Source of the DNA: Bacillota bacterium
GTDB taxonomy: Bacteria; Bacillota; UBA994
Assembly (NCBI GenBank): GCA_018725275.1
Contig: QLUC01000107.1
Coordinates: 1 to 5,033 of the forward strand
Length of the DNA: 5,033 nt
Reading direction: 5' to 3'
The translations under genes were made by a program, and so were the position numbers. Positions 1 through 5,033 of the stretch are shown here, in pieces. The notes under the pieces are model-generated. The model saw only the letters and a list, made by a program, of their open reading frames with translations. It was not told the origin of the DNA and did not search any database. Each line of letters starts with the position of its first letter. Within the stretch, counting starts at the first letter, position 1.

Positions 1-1
1 C

Positions 2-553
2 TTAATGCATGTTTTTTTTGGCACCGCGGGGACGAGTCCTGCGGTCAATCGTCTACCAACTGTCGGGCTTTTCACTCCCTTAGTTTATCTTGCTCCGCTT
101 ATTGTCATCGCTGCCTTTATCATTTTGTACCGCACTCCATGGGGACTGCGCATCCGCGCCGTGGGTGAACACCCCAAGGCCGCGGCCACGGTCGGCGTTA
201 ACGTCATTGGCCTCAGGTATGCCTGCGTAATCTTAAGTGGTATGCTCGCCGGAGTTGCGGGGGCGCACCTTTCCATTGGTACTTTGAGCGTCTTTGTGCG
301 GGACATGACCGCGGGCAGGGGCTTTATAGCTTTAGCCGCAATGATCTTTGGCAAGTGGCACCCGGTGGGAGCTCTAGGTGCGGCACTGCTATTTGGATTT
401 TCTGAAGCGCTACAGATGCGTTTGCAGGGTGGTGGCATTCCCAGCCAGCTCATTCAAGCCGTACCCTACGTGTTCACGATGATTGTCCTGGCGGGTTTTG
501 TGGGGCGTGCTACGGCGCCGGCATCCTTAGGCGAGCCATACAAAAAAGAATAG
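2..553 (+). CDS. Nucleoside-type ABC transporter inner-membrane permease, C-terminal part (5' end outside window)
   Basis: Membrane subunit of an ABC importer of the BPD_transp_2 (LivM/RbsC-like) superfamily, closest by memory to the NupQ/YufQ permeases that pair with a BmpA-type lipoprotein and import nucleosides. The frame is open to the left edge. The family is usually about 300 residues and about 183 are present, so the Met at position 5 is internal. Numbering from that Met: hydrophobic segments lie near 25-42, 68-88, 105-132 and 148-166. RAVGEHPKAAATVGVNV (51-67) is the cytoplasmic loop that contacts the ATPase. GRGFIALAAMIFGKWHP (104-120) is a very typical block of this subfamily. The tail APASLGEPYKKE resembles the conserved end of NupQ proteins. 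The partner ATPase, second permease and lipoprotein are presumably upstream. The family is sure; nucleoside rather than another sugar-like substrate is inferred from the motifs. Confidence 0.9.
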   Translation, partial: LMHVFFGTAGTSPAVNRLPTVGLFTPLVYLAPLIVIAAFIILYRTPWGLRIRAVGEHPKAAATVGVNVIGLRYACVILSGMLAGVAGAHLSIGTLSVFVRDMTAGRGFIALAAMIFGKWHPVGALGAALLFGFSEALQMRLQGGGIPSQLIQAVPYVFTMIVLAGFVGRATAPASLGEPYKKE

Positions 554-568
554 GCAAGAACTAGAGGC

Positions 569-597
569 TAGACAATTAGGACTGGCCCATTTAAAAT
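569..597 (+). promoter_or_regulatory. Probable sigma-70/sigma-A promoter for the tagO-nth-yjjI-yjjW operon
   Basis: A -35 box TAGACA (569-574, 5 of 6 matches to TTGACA) and a -10 box TAAAAT (592-597, 5 of 6 matches to TATAAT) are separated by exactly 17 bases. Transcription would start near 604, leaving a 5' leader of about 22 bases before the GTG start at 626. The rest of the 554-625 gap shows no strong hairpin after the permease stop, so read-through from the transporter operon also remains possible. Confidence 0.55.
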
Positions 598-614
598 AGT
601 TATAGAATGGCAGT

Positions 615-622
615 GGGGGTGG
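615..622 (+). promoter_or_regulatory. Ribosome binding site deciding the GTG start of the tagO-like gene
   Basis: GGGGGTGG is a G-rich Shine-Dalgarno variant ending 3 bases before the GTG at 626. Nearby ATG (607) and GTG (619) codons are in other frames, so this site and the family's usual N-terminus support the GTG start. Confidence 0.5.
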
Positions 623-625
623 ACT

Positions 626-1573
626 GTGTTAAACTTTATTTCACTTGTTGGCGCTTTTGTGGTGGTCTCGGCCCTCATGCCGCGCGTGTATAACTTGTCG
701 GTGCGTCACTGTCTGGCAGATCAACCTTGTCACCGCAAGGTTCATGAAAGACCGATGCCCTTTGTGGGCGCAGCCCTGTGGCTTGGAGTATCGCTGATGC
801 TTTTTGCGTTACCCCTTGATAGAAGCGTAGCCCTAGGCCTGACCCTCGGGGGTACGATTGCTTTTGCGGTTGGCTTGGCCGATGATTGGGTCAAGAGCCG
901 GGGTGGTGACTTGGCCGCGGCGCCTAAACTCGTCGGGCAGCTATTCGCCGCTTTGGTTTTGTACTGGGCCGGGGTGCAGGTGGAGTTTTTGTCTAACCCC
1001 TTCTCGGGGGGACTAGTTTACTTGTCCCCGACCATGAGCTTGGTAGTCACGGTGGTCTGGGTGGTGGCGGTCACGAACATCATCAATTTCATGGATGGAC
1101 TGGACGGCTTGGCCTGTGGGATAGTGAATATAGCGGCCTTGACCATGGCGTTTATCGCCTATTTTATGGGGCAACCGGCAACCATGCTGGTATCGTTAGC
1201 ATTAGTGGGAGCAACACTGGCCTTTTTGCGCTATAACTTTAATCCCGCCAAGGCTTTCATGGGTGATGGCGGGGCGTACTTCTTGGGCTTTGTCCTGGCA
1301 GCGGTATCAGTGGAAGGCGCCTTTAAGTCGGCTACCTTGGTTGGCCTGTTAGTGCCGATCCTCGTACTGGGGCTACCCATCGGTGATACTGTTTATAACA
1401 TTTTCAGAAGACTACAGAACGGCAAGCCCGTACATGTAGCGGACCGCGGCCATACTCATCATCGTCTGTTGCAGGCGGGGCTCAGCCAGAAGCAGACGGT
1501 GCTCGTCATGTACCTGATCAGTATCTGTTTCTCCCTCACTGCGCTGGTAGTTATGTTTGCCAGTAGATGGTAG
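626..1573 (+). CDS. tagO: TagO/WecA-family undecaprenyl-phosphate GlcNAc-1-phosphate transferase
   Basis: Polytopic membrane enzyme of the glycosyltransferase 4 family. It moves a sugar 1-phosphate, most likely GlcNAc-1-phosphate from UDP-GlcNAc, to undecaprenyl phosphate on the cytoplasmic face, the first lipid-linked step for teichoic acid or other envelope polysaccharides. The 315 residues are almost entirely hydrophobic helices. Visible motifs: an N-terminal RKVHERPMPFVGA (37-49); the metal/catalytic Asp pair DD at 86-87; NFMDGLDG (154-161); FNPAKAFMGDGG (205-216); and the cytoplasmic HTHHR (276-280), equivalent to the HIHH motif of WecA/TagO. HTHH and NFMDGLDG separate it from MraY, which has a different His motif. 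It opens a four-gene run, following a promoter at 569-597 and a GTG start; its last 7 bases overlap nth. The family is very sure; the exact sugar and end polymer are inferred. Confidence 0.92.
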   Translation: MLNFISLVGAFVVVSALMPRVYNLSVRHCLADQPCHRKVHERPMPFVGAALWLGVSLMLFALPLDRSVALGLTLGGTIAFAVGLADDWVKSRGGDLAAAPKLVGQLFAALVLYWAGVQVEFLSNPFSGGLVYLSPTMSLVVTVVWVVAVTNIINFMDGLDGLACGIVNIAALTMAFIAYFMGQPATMLVSLALVGATLAFLRYNFNPAKAFMGDGGAYFLGFVLAAVSVEGAFKSATLVGLLVPILVLGLPIGDTVYNIFRRLQNGKPVHVADRGHTHHRLLQAGLSQKQTVLVMYLISICFSLTALVVMFASRW

Positions 1574-2208
1574 GTAGTTTAGGTCTCGGACAAATTATTG
1601 GACTGTTGAGGGAGCTTTATCCGCATGCTAAGTGCGAGCTCAATTTCAGCAGTCCTTTTGAGCTGTTACTGGCGACCATGCTTTCAGCGCAGTGCACTGA
1701 TGCTCGCGTCAATAAAGTGACGCCAGCCTTGTTTGCCAAATATTCCCACCCGTGTGAGCTAATGCAGGTAGACCCTGTGAATTTAGAATCAGACATCCGG
1801 TCTTGTGGGCTGTACAGGAATAAGGCCAAGAGCATTGTTAACTGTTGCCGTGAATTGTGTTTAAAGCATAACGGTCAAGTCCCAGAGACGGTAGAGGACT
1901 TGCGCTCCTTGCCGGGCGTGGGAAGAAAGACCGCCAATGTGGTGGCGAACACCGCATTTAATGTGCCGGCTCTGGGCGTAGACACCCATGTTTTTCGCGT
2001 GGCACGCCGCCTGGGGCTAACCTCGGCTAAGACCAGTGACAAAGTAGAATTAGAGTTGTGTGCCCTGATCCCCAAAGAGGATTGGGGACAAATGCATCAC
2101 CTGCTTATCTGGCATGGGCGAAGAATCTGCCAGGCGCGCCGTCCGCAGTGCCAGCTCTGCCCCCTCCGTCATCTATGCCCCCACCATAAAGGAGAGGATG
2201 TCCATTGA
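1567..2208 (+). CDS. nth: Endonuclease III (DNA glycosylase/AP lyase)
   Basis: Base excision repair enzyme that removes oxidised pyrimidines from DNA and nicks the abasic site by beta-elimination. At 213 residues it has the normal length. In order: the ELNFSSPFELLLATMLSAQ helix region (24-42) with SAQCTD; the helix-hairpin-helix LPGVGRKTANVV (115-126) carrying the catalytic Lys121; the catalytic Asp139 in GVDTHVFRV; and a C-terminal [4Fe-4S] loop with Cys188, Cys195, Cys198 and Cys204, spaced C-X6-C-X2-C-X5-C exactly as in the family. The start is well fixed: an in-frame TAG immediately precedes the ATG. There is no clear Shine-Dalgarno site, and the ATG overlaps the end of the tagO-like gene by 7 bases, so translation is probably coupled to that gene. 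The end overlaps the yjjI-like start by 4 bases. Confidence 0.97.
   Translation: MVGSLGLGQIIGLLRELYPHAKCELNFSSPFELLLATMLSAQCTDARVNKVTPALFAKYSHPCELMQVDPVNLESDIRSCGLYRNKAKSIVNCCRELCLKHNGQVPETVEDLRSLPGVGRKTANVVANTAFNVPALGVDTHVFRVARRLGLTSAKTSDKVELELCALIPKEDWGQMHHLLIWHGRRICQARRPQCQLCPLRHLCPHHKGEDVH
2188..2197 (+). promoter_or_regulatory. Ribosome binding site deciding the TTG start of the yjjI-like gene
   Basis: AAAGGAGAGG lies inside the end of nth, 7 bases before the TTG at 2205. The ATG at 2198 directly after it gives only four codons before a stop, so the TTG, which forms a TTGA overlap with the nth stop, is the sensible start. Confidence 0.75.
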
Positions 2209-3617
2209 GTAAAATCATAGAGATCATCAAGGATGCCAAGCTAACCTACCACCAGAAGGTGGTGGCCTTGGCGCGAGCGGCTGAAAATAGTCTAGACGTC
2301 CTAAAAATCCACCCTGCGGTGGAGGAATTGCGCCAAGCGGGGATCATCTGCGATCTTTTCGAGGGTCATGCCCCCTACCGACCGCGTTATGTCGTGCCTG
2401 ACTATGCCCGCTTTATGCAAGAGGGCAGTGAGTTCCTCGCCCTTACTCCGCCAAAGACACTAGAGGATGCGGTGCACAGCCTGCTCATACTCTACAAGCA
2501 TGTACCGTCGATTACTACTTTCCCTGTCTACATCGGCGAATTAGACAAGTTGCTCGAGCCCTTTGTCAAGGATGATGCCGCCTCGGCGCGGACCATTAAG
2601 CACTTTTTGCGGCATATCGATCGCACCATCACCGATTCATTCTGCCACGGCAACCTAGGCCCACGCGATACTCTGGCCGGTCGCCTGCTGCTTAAGGCTG
2701 CCGCCGAGCTACAAGCCGCCGTGCCCAATTTGACTCTCAAGTGTGACCATGATACCGGCGACGCCTTGCTGATCCAAGCGGTGGAAACCGCCCTGCAGAC
2801 CGCGAAGCCGAGTTTTGCCAATCACGCCATGTTTGAGGCCGACTTTGGCGAGGACTATGCCATTGTCAGCTGCTACAACGGCCTGCCCGTAGGCGGGGGG
2901 AGCTTTACCTTAGTTAGGCTCAATCTCCACCGTCTGGCGTTGTCGACGACGGACTATGCGCAGTTTAGGAACGAGGCCCTGCCGCAGGCAGTCCGTCAAA
3001 TGCTCCTTTACATGGATGAAAGAGTGCGTTTCCTAGTGGAGGAGTCGGGCTTTTTCGCGGGCAATTTTCTCGTCGTAGAAAAGCTACTTCGCCTAGAGCG
3101 ATTTACGGCTATGTTTGGTGTCGTCGGTCTTGCTGAATGTGTCAATCATTTTTTGGGTAATCCCACGGCTAAGAGTGCCCGTTTCGGTCATAGTGAAGAG
3201 GCAAATTCCATGGGAATTGAAATTATCGCCCAATTGGCCGCCTTGGTGGCCGGGCATACCAACTCGCACCTGCACTTTTCCCAGGGTAGGTACCTACTCC
3301 ACGCCCAAGTGGGCATTGACACGGATCAAGGCACCTCGCCGGGCTGCCGCATCCCGATCGGCGATGAGCCGGAACTCTATGAGCACATCATGCAGGCGGC
3401 TCCCTTTCATCAATACTTCCCGTCCGGAATTGGCGATGTCTTTAGCTTTGATTCCACAGTAAAGAGCAACCCCAAATTCGTGGTGGACATTCTTAAAGGG
3501 GCCTTCAAAAACGGGTTACGCTACTTTTCGGCCTATTCTGCAGATTCCGACGTGGTGAGGATTACTGGCTACTTGGTGAAGAGGTCCGAAATGGCCAAGT
3601 TGGCGAGGGATGTTTAA
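2205..3617 (+). CDS. yjjI: YjjI-family glycyl radical enzyme
   Basis: Member of the YjjI family of glycyl radical enzymes (once DUF3029), cytoplasmic and expected to be oxygen-sensitive once activated; its reaction is not established to my knowledge. The clearest evidence is the C-terminal radical loop VVRITGYLVKR (450-460), matching the RVSGY-type motif, with Gly455 as the radical site 15 residues from the end. The activase follows immediately, as in E. coli yjjI-yjjW. The core has blocks resembling anaerobic ribonucleotide reductase NrdD: SCYNGLPVGGGSFTLVRLNL (222-241) and FGVVGLAECVN (304-314). Cys223 is my candidate for the thiyl-radical cysteine; Cys312 and Cys381 (in SPGCRIPIG) are alternatives. 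No NrdD-like C-terminal CxxC zinc site is present. At 470 residues it is somewhat shorter than E. coli YjjI (about 516). TTG start with a good ribosome binding site; 4-base overlap with nth, zero gap to the activase. Pyruvate formate-lyase is unlikely because its adjacent Cys-Cys pair is absent. Confidence 0.9.
   Translation: MSKIIEIIKDAKLTYHQKVVALARAAENSLDVLKIHPAVEELRQAGIICDLFEGHAPYRPRYVVPDYARFMQEGSEFLALTPPKTLEDAVHSLLILYKHVPSITTFPVYIGELDKLLEPFVKDDAASARTIKHFLRHIDRTITDSFCHGNLGPRDTLAGRLLLKAAAELQAAVPNLTLKCDHDTGDALLIQAVETALQTAKPSFANHAMFEADFGEDYAIVSCYNGLPVGGGSFTLVRLNLHRLALSTTDYAQFRNEALPQAVRQMLLYMDERVRFLVEESGFFAGNFLVVEKLLRLERFTAMFGVVGLAECVNHFLGNPTAKSARFGHSEEANSMGIEIIAQLAALVAGHTNSHLHFSQGRYLLHAQVGIDTDQGTSPGCRIPIGDEPELYEHIMQAAPFHQYFPSGIGDVFSFDSTVKSNPKFVVDILKGAFKNGLRYFSAYSADSDVVRITGYLVKRSEMAKLARDV
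3605..3610 (+). promoter_or_regulatory. Ribosome binding site of the yjjW-like gene
   Basis: GAGGGA lies within the last codons of the yjjI-like gene, 7 bases before the ATG at 3618. That ATG directly abuts the TAA stop at 3615-3617. Confidence 0.6.
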
Positions 3618-4334
3618 ATGCAAGGCTATGTGCAGAAGATAATCCCCTTTAGCGCAGTGGATGGCCCCGGCAATCGCACCGCTGTCTTTCTGCAGGGTTG
3701 CAATTTTACCTGTGCCTATTGCCATAACCCAGAGACCCAGATGCTCTACGATAGTAGCTTGCCGGGCGATGGAGTACGCGCCATTGACCATCGCGACCTC
3801 GGCTTAGAGGTACTTAGGTACCGCGACTTTATTCAGGGGGTAACGATTTCGGGCGGCGAATGCACCCTGCAATACGAGTTCTTGCTGGAGCTTTCTAGGT
3901 ATCTCCAAAGCTTTGGCATTGAAGTCTTTGTGGACACCAATGCTCACCTGGCTCCGGCAGCATTTCAGCTGCTTGGTCGGCATGTCGATAAGTTCATCAT
4001 TGATGTCAAAGCCAGCGATGAGGGCGAGCATATGGCCCTGACCGGGGTAGGGAACAACCTGGTCCTTGCCAATTTGCGCTATGCGCTAGCGGAAAAGCTG
4101 GTCTATGAGATTCGCACCGTTATTGTGCCGGATGTTTTAAACAATGAGCAGACCGTCGCCGCCATCAGTAGGCTCATTAGCGCTGACCAACAAGTCAGGT
4201 ACAAGCTGATTAGGTTTCGCCCTCAGGGGGTTATTGGCGCATACGCTAGACTACCTGGGCCCACCGACGAATATATGGCAGCCTTACAAAGATTAGCGCT
4301 AGCCTTTGGCGTCAAGACATGCGAAAAGAACTGA
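3618..4334 (+). CDS. yjjW: YjjW-family glycyl radical enzyme activase (radical SAM)
   Basis: Radical SAM activating enzyme that reductively cleaves S-adenosylmethionine and abstracts hydrogen from the target glycine, here presumably Gly455 of the preceding YjjI. Near the N-terminus FSAVDGPGNRTAVFLQGC (11-28) leads into the [4Fe-4S] cluster motif C-X3-C-X2-C at Cys28, Cys32 and Cys35, followed by HNP. The SAM-binding GGE block is TISGGECTLQ (76-85); VDTNAH (105-110) and IIDVKA (127-132) are the later strand motifs of activases. It has 238 residues, about the size of pyruvate formate-lyase activase. The two-cluster ferredoxin-like insert that E. coli YjjW (about 287 residues) carries after the CxxxCxxC motif is absent: only about 40 Cys-free residues separate Cys35 from the GGE block. 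It directly abuts yjjI with no gap. Its stop codon sits inside the terminator stem. The activase role is sure; the YjjW assignment rests on the partner gene and the SGGECTLQ signature. Confidence 0.9.
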   Translation: MQGYVQKIIPFSAVDGPGNRTAVFLQGCNFTCAYCHNPETQMLYDSSLPGDGVRAIDHRDLGLEVLRYRDFIQGVTISGGECTLQYEFLLELSRYLQSFGIEVFVDTNAHLAPAAFQLLGRHVDKFIIDVKASDEGEHMALTGVGNNLVLANLRYALAEKLVYEIRTVIVPDVLNNEQTVAAISRLISADQQVRYKLIRFRPQGVIGAYARLPGPTDEYMAALQRLALAFGVKTCEKN

Positions 4335-4354
4335 CCCGGCGAGGTCAGTTCTTT
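4325..4354. terminator. Bidirectional rho-independent terminator between convergent genes
   Basis: A perfect 12-bp stem, AAAGAACTGACC (4325-4336) and GGTCAGTTCTTT (4343-4354), encloses the 6-base loop CGGCGA. On the + strand the right arm ends in TTCTTT followed by GTTT; on the - strand the transcript also ends in TTCTTTT. It can therefore serve both the yjjI-yjjW operon and the convergent dismutase gene. The yjjW stop codon (4332-4334) is within the left arm. Confidence 0.85.
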
Positions 4355-4367
4355 GTTTAGCAGAGGC

Positions 4368-4961
4368 TTAATGCTCTATTCTGTGGTTGATGTCCGCCCA
4401 GTTGACCAAGTTCCACCATGAGGCAATCCATTCGGCGCGGCGGTTTTGGAATTTTAAGTAGTAGGCATGCTCCCAGACATCGATGGTGAGGAGGGGCAGA
4501 CCGTCGATGAGAGCGACGTCCTGGTGTTTTTCAATGGTGGTGATGTAGAGACCCTTTAGCCCCGCAGAATAGACTAACAACGCCCAACCAGAGCCCTCAA
4601 CAGCGGCGGCGGCGGCCGCAAATTGTTTCTTGAAAGCCTCAACGCTGCCAAAGCTCTCGATAAGATGCTTTTCAATATGCCCGCTGGGCTCGCCACCACC
4701 ATTTGGGGTCATATTTTTCCAGAACAGAGTGTGCATGAGGTGGCCGCTGCCGTGAAACGCCAATTCCCGCTGCCAGTGCTTGACGAGGGCAAAATCGCCG
4801 CTCATTCTGGCCTCTGCTAGTCTTTCCTCCGCCTTGTTCAAGCCATCAACATAGGCCTGATGGTGCTTGGTGTGGTGAAGCTTTAGCGTGGTCTCATCGT
4901 AGTAGGGTTCTAGTGCGGCATATGGATAGGGCAGCTCCGGCAAAACATGTTTCTTGGTCAT
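4368..4961 (-). CDS. sodA: Superoxide dismutase (Fe/Mn family)
   Basis: Cytoplasmic enzyme that converts superoxide to hydrogen peroxide and oxygen. It has 197 residues, a normal length, and no signal peptide. The four metal ligands are visible: His29 in LKLHHTKHHQAYV, His77 in GHLMHTLFW, and Asp161 and His165 in DVWEHAYYLKFQNRR. Gly73, four residues before His77, corresponds to the glycine found at that site in Mn-type enzymes. The second-sphere position that is Gln in E. coli SodA appears here to be His146 (in EKHQD), 15 residues before Asp161, as in archaeal and some clostridial or cambialistic enzymes. Metal use, Mn, Fe or either, is thus unresolved, and the symbol could equally be sodB. 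A six-Ala run (115-120) comes from a GC-rich codon stretch. The ATG has a good AAGGTGGG site upstream. The gene is convergent to yjjW and shares its terminator. Confidence 0.96.
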   Translation of the reverse strand: MTKKHVLPELPYPYAALEPYYDETTLKLHHTKHHQAYVDGLNKAEERLAEARMSGDFALVKHWQRELAFHGSGHLMHTLFWKNMTPNGGGEPSGHIEKHLIESFGSVEAFKKQFAAAAAAVEGSGWALLVYSAGLKGLYITTIEKHQDVALIDGLPLLTIDVWEHAYYLKFQNRRAEWIASWWNLVNWADINHRIEH

Positions 4962-5032
4962 AAGTACCCACCTTTCTTTATGTAGTAATGTTTCTTTTTC
5001 GCCATAGCGGAGAGGATTCCTGCCTTAACTGG
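4958..5032 (-). CDS. Possible C-terminal end of an unidentified gene upstream of the dismutase (5' end outside window)
   Basis: On the minus strand one frame is open from the window edge to a TGA at 4960-4958, giving 24 codons. The translated tail starts PVKAGILSA and ends MAKKKHYYIKKGGYL, strongly basic. Its stop overlaps the dismutase start as ATGA, the usual arrangement of translationally coupled operon genes. I do not recognise the protein. An open frame of this length arises by chance about one time in three, so it may equally be an untranslated leader, or a 15-codon leader peptide from the internal ATG at 5005-5003. Confidence 0.35.
   Translation of the reverse strand, partial: PVKAGILSAMAKKKHYYIKKGGYL
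4967..4974 (-). promoter_or_regulatory. Ribosome binding site of the superoxide dismutase gene
   Basis: On the minus strand AAGGTGGG lies 5 bases before the ATG at 4961-4959, a standard Shine-Dalgarno arrangement. I found no convincing -35/-10 pair between it and the window edge. Confidence 0.7.
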
Positions 5033-5033
5033 G

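Noticed and set aside
85..453. 122-codon open frame on the minus strand
   Set aside because: It lies antisense inside the permease, whose conserved motifs are clear; the translation has no recognisable domain and no ribosome binding site of note.
561..571. CTAG-AGG-CTAG inverted repeat after the permease stop, considered as a terminator
   Set aside because: Stem of only 4 bp with a 3-base loop and no U-tract; too weak.
2198..2212. ATG at 2198 as the start of a gene after the ribosome binding site
   Set aside because: It meets a stop after four codons; the TTG at 2205 gives the full YjjI protein.
2528..2821. 97-codon minus-strand frame inside the yjjI-like gene
   Set aside because: Shadow of a real gene in another frame; the sense protein is conserved throughout this stretch.
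3286..3297. Perfect 12-base palindrome GTAGGTACCTAC
   Set aside because: Lies within codons of the yjjI-like gene, is single-copy in the window and has no operator-like context; most likely chance.
3115..3462. 115-codon plus-strand frame overlapping the yjjI-like gene
   Set aside because: Out-of-frame shadow: Pro/Arg/Trp-rich low-quality translation, with the true frame carrying GLAEC and the SPGC motif.
2205..3617. Pyruvate formate-lyase, glycerol dehydratase or NrdD identity for the glycyl radical enzyme
   Set aside because: Too short for these, lacks the PFL Cys-Cys pair, and lacks the NrdD C-terminal zinc cysteines; the partner gene fits YjjW.
4600..4619. GCG-rich repeat tract in the dismutase gene
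   Set aside because: Simple alanine codon run in a region of the family that is often Ala-rich; in frame and no sign of slippage.
4623..4820. 65-codon plus-strand frame antisense to the dismutase gene
   Set aside because: Covers codons for conserved dismutase residues such as His77; no ribosome binding site or domain.

Overview
The window looks like a piece of a low-GC-Gram-positive-type anaerobe (Bacillota, probably a Clostridia-like lineage). This is inferred from gene content: a BmpA/NupNOPQ-type nucleoside ABC permease, a TagO-type lipid-carrier sugar-phosphate transferase, an oxygen-sensitive YjjI/YjjW glycyl radical pair and a short Fe/Mn superoxide dismutase. Purine-rich Shine-Dalgarno sites and mixed ATG/GTG/TTG starts agree with it. 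No marker gene fixes the species.

Layout on the + strand: positions 2-553 hold the C-terminal part of an ABC transporter inner-membrane permease, cut by the window edge. A 72-base gap (554-625) carries a good sigma-70/sigma-A-like promoter. After it come four tightly packed genes: a TagO/WecA-family GlcNAc-1-phosphate transferase (626-1573), endonuclease III (1567-2208), a YjjI-family glycyl radical enzyme (2205-3617) and its YjjW-type radical SAM activase (3618-4334). Junctions are a 7-base overlap, a 4-base overlap and a zero-base gap, so the four are very probably one operon. A perfect 12-bp hairpin at 4325-4354 ends it.

On the - strand, a Fe/Mn superoxide dismutase gene (4368-4961) converges on the same hairpin. 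Upstream of it an open frame runs off the right edge and overlaps the dismutase start by an ATGA. It is either the tail of another gene or a leader region.

Working together: YjjW cleaves S-adenosylmethionine and places a glycyl radical on YjjI. The substrate of YjjI is, to my knowledge, not established. In Escherichia coli yjjI-yjjW lie beside the deo (deoxynucleoside catabolism) genes, and here the operon follows a probable nucleoside transporter, which weakly supports a nucleoside-related role. TagO and Nth are housekeeping proteins (envelope polymer synthesis, DNA base excision repair) that appear to share the transcript. The most interesting content is the uncharacterised YjjI/YjjW system, whose activase lacks the ferredoxin-like insert of the E. 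coli protein. No RNA genes, CRISPR arrays, insertion sequences or long repeats were seen, and no gene-free stretch exceeds 300 bases.
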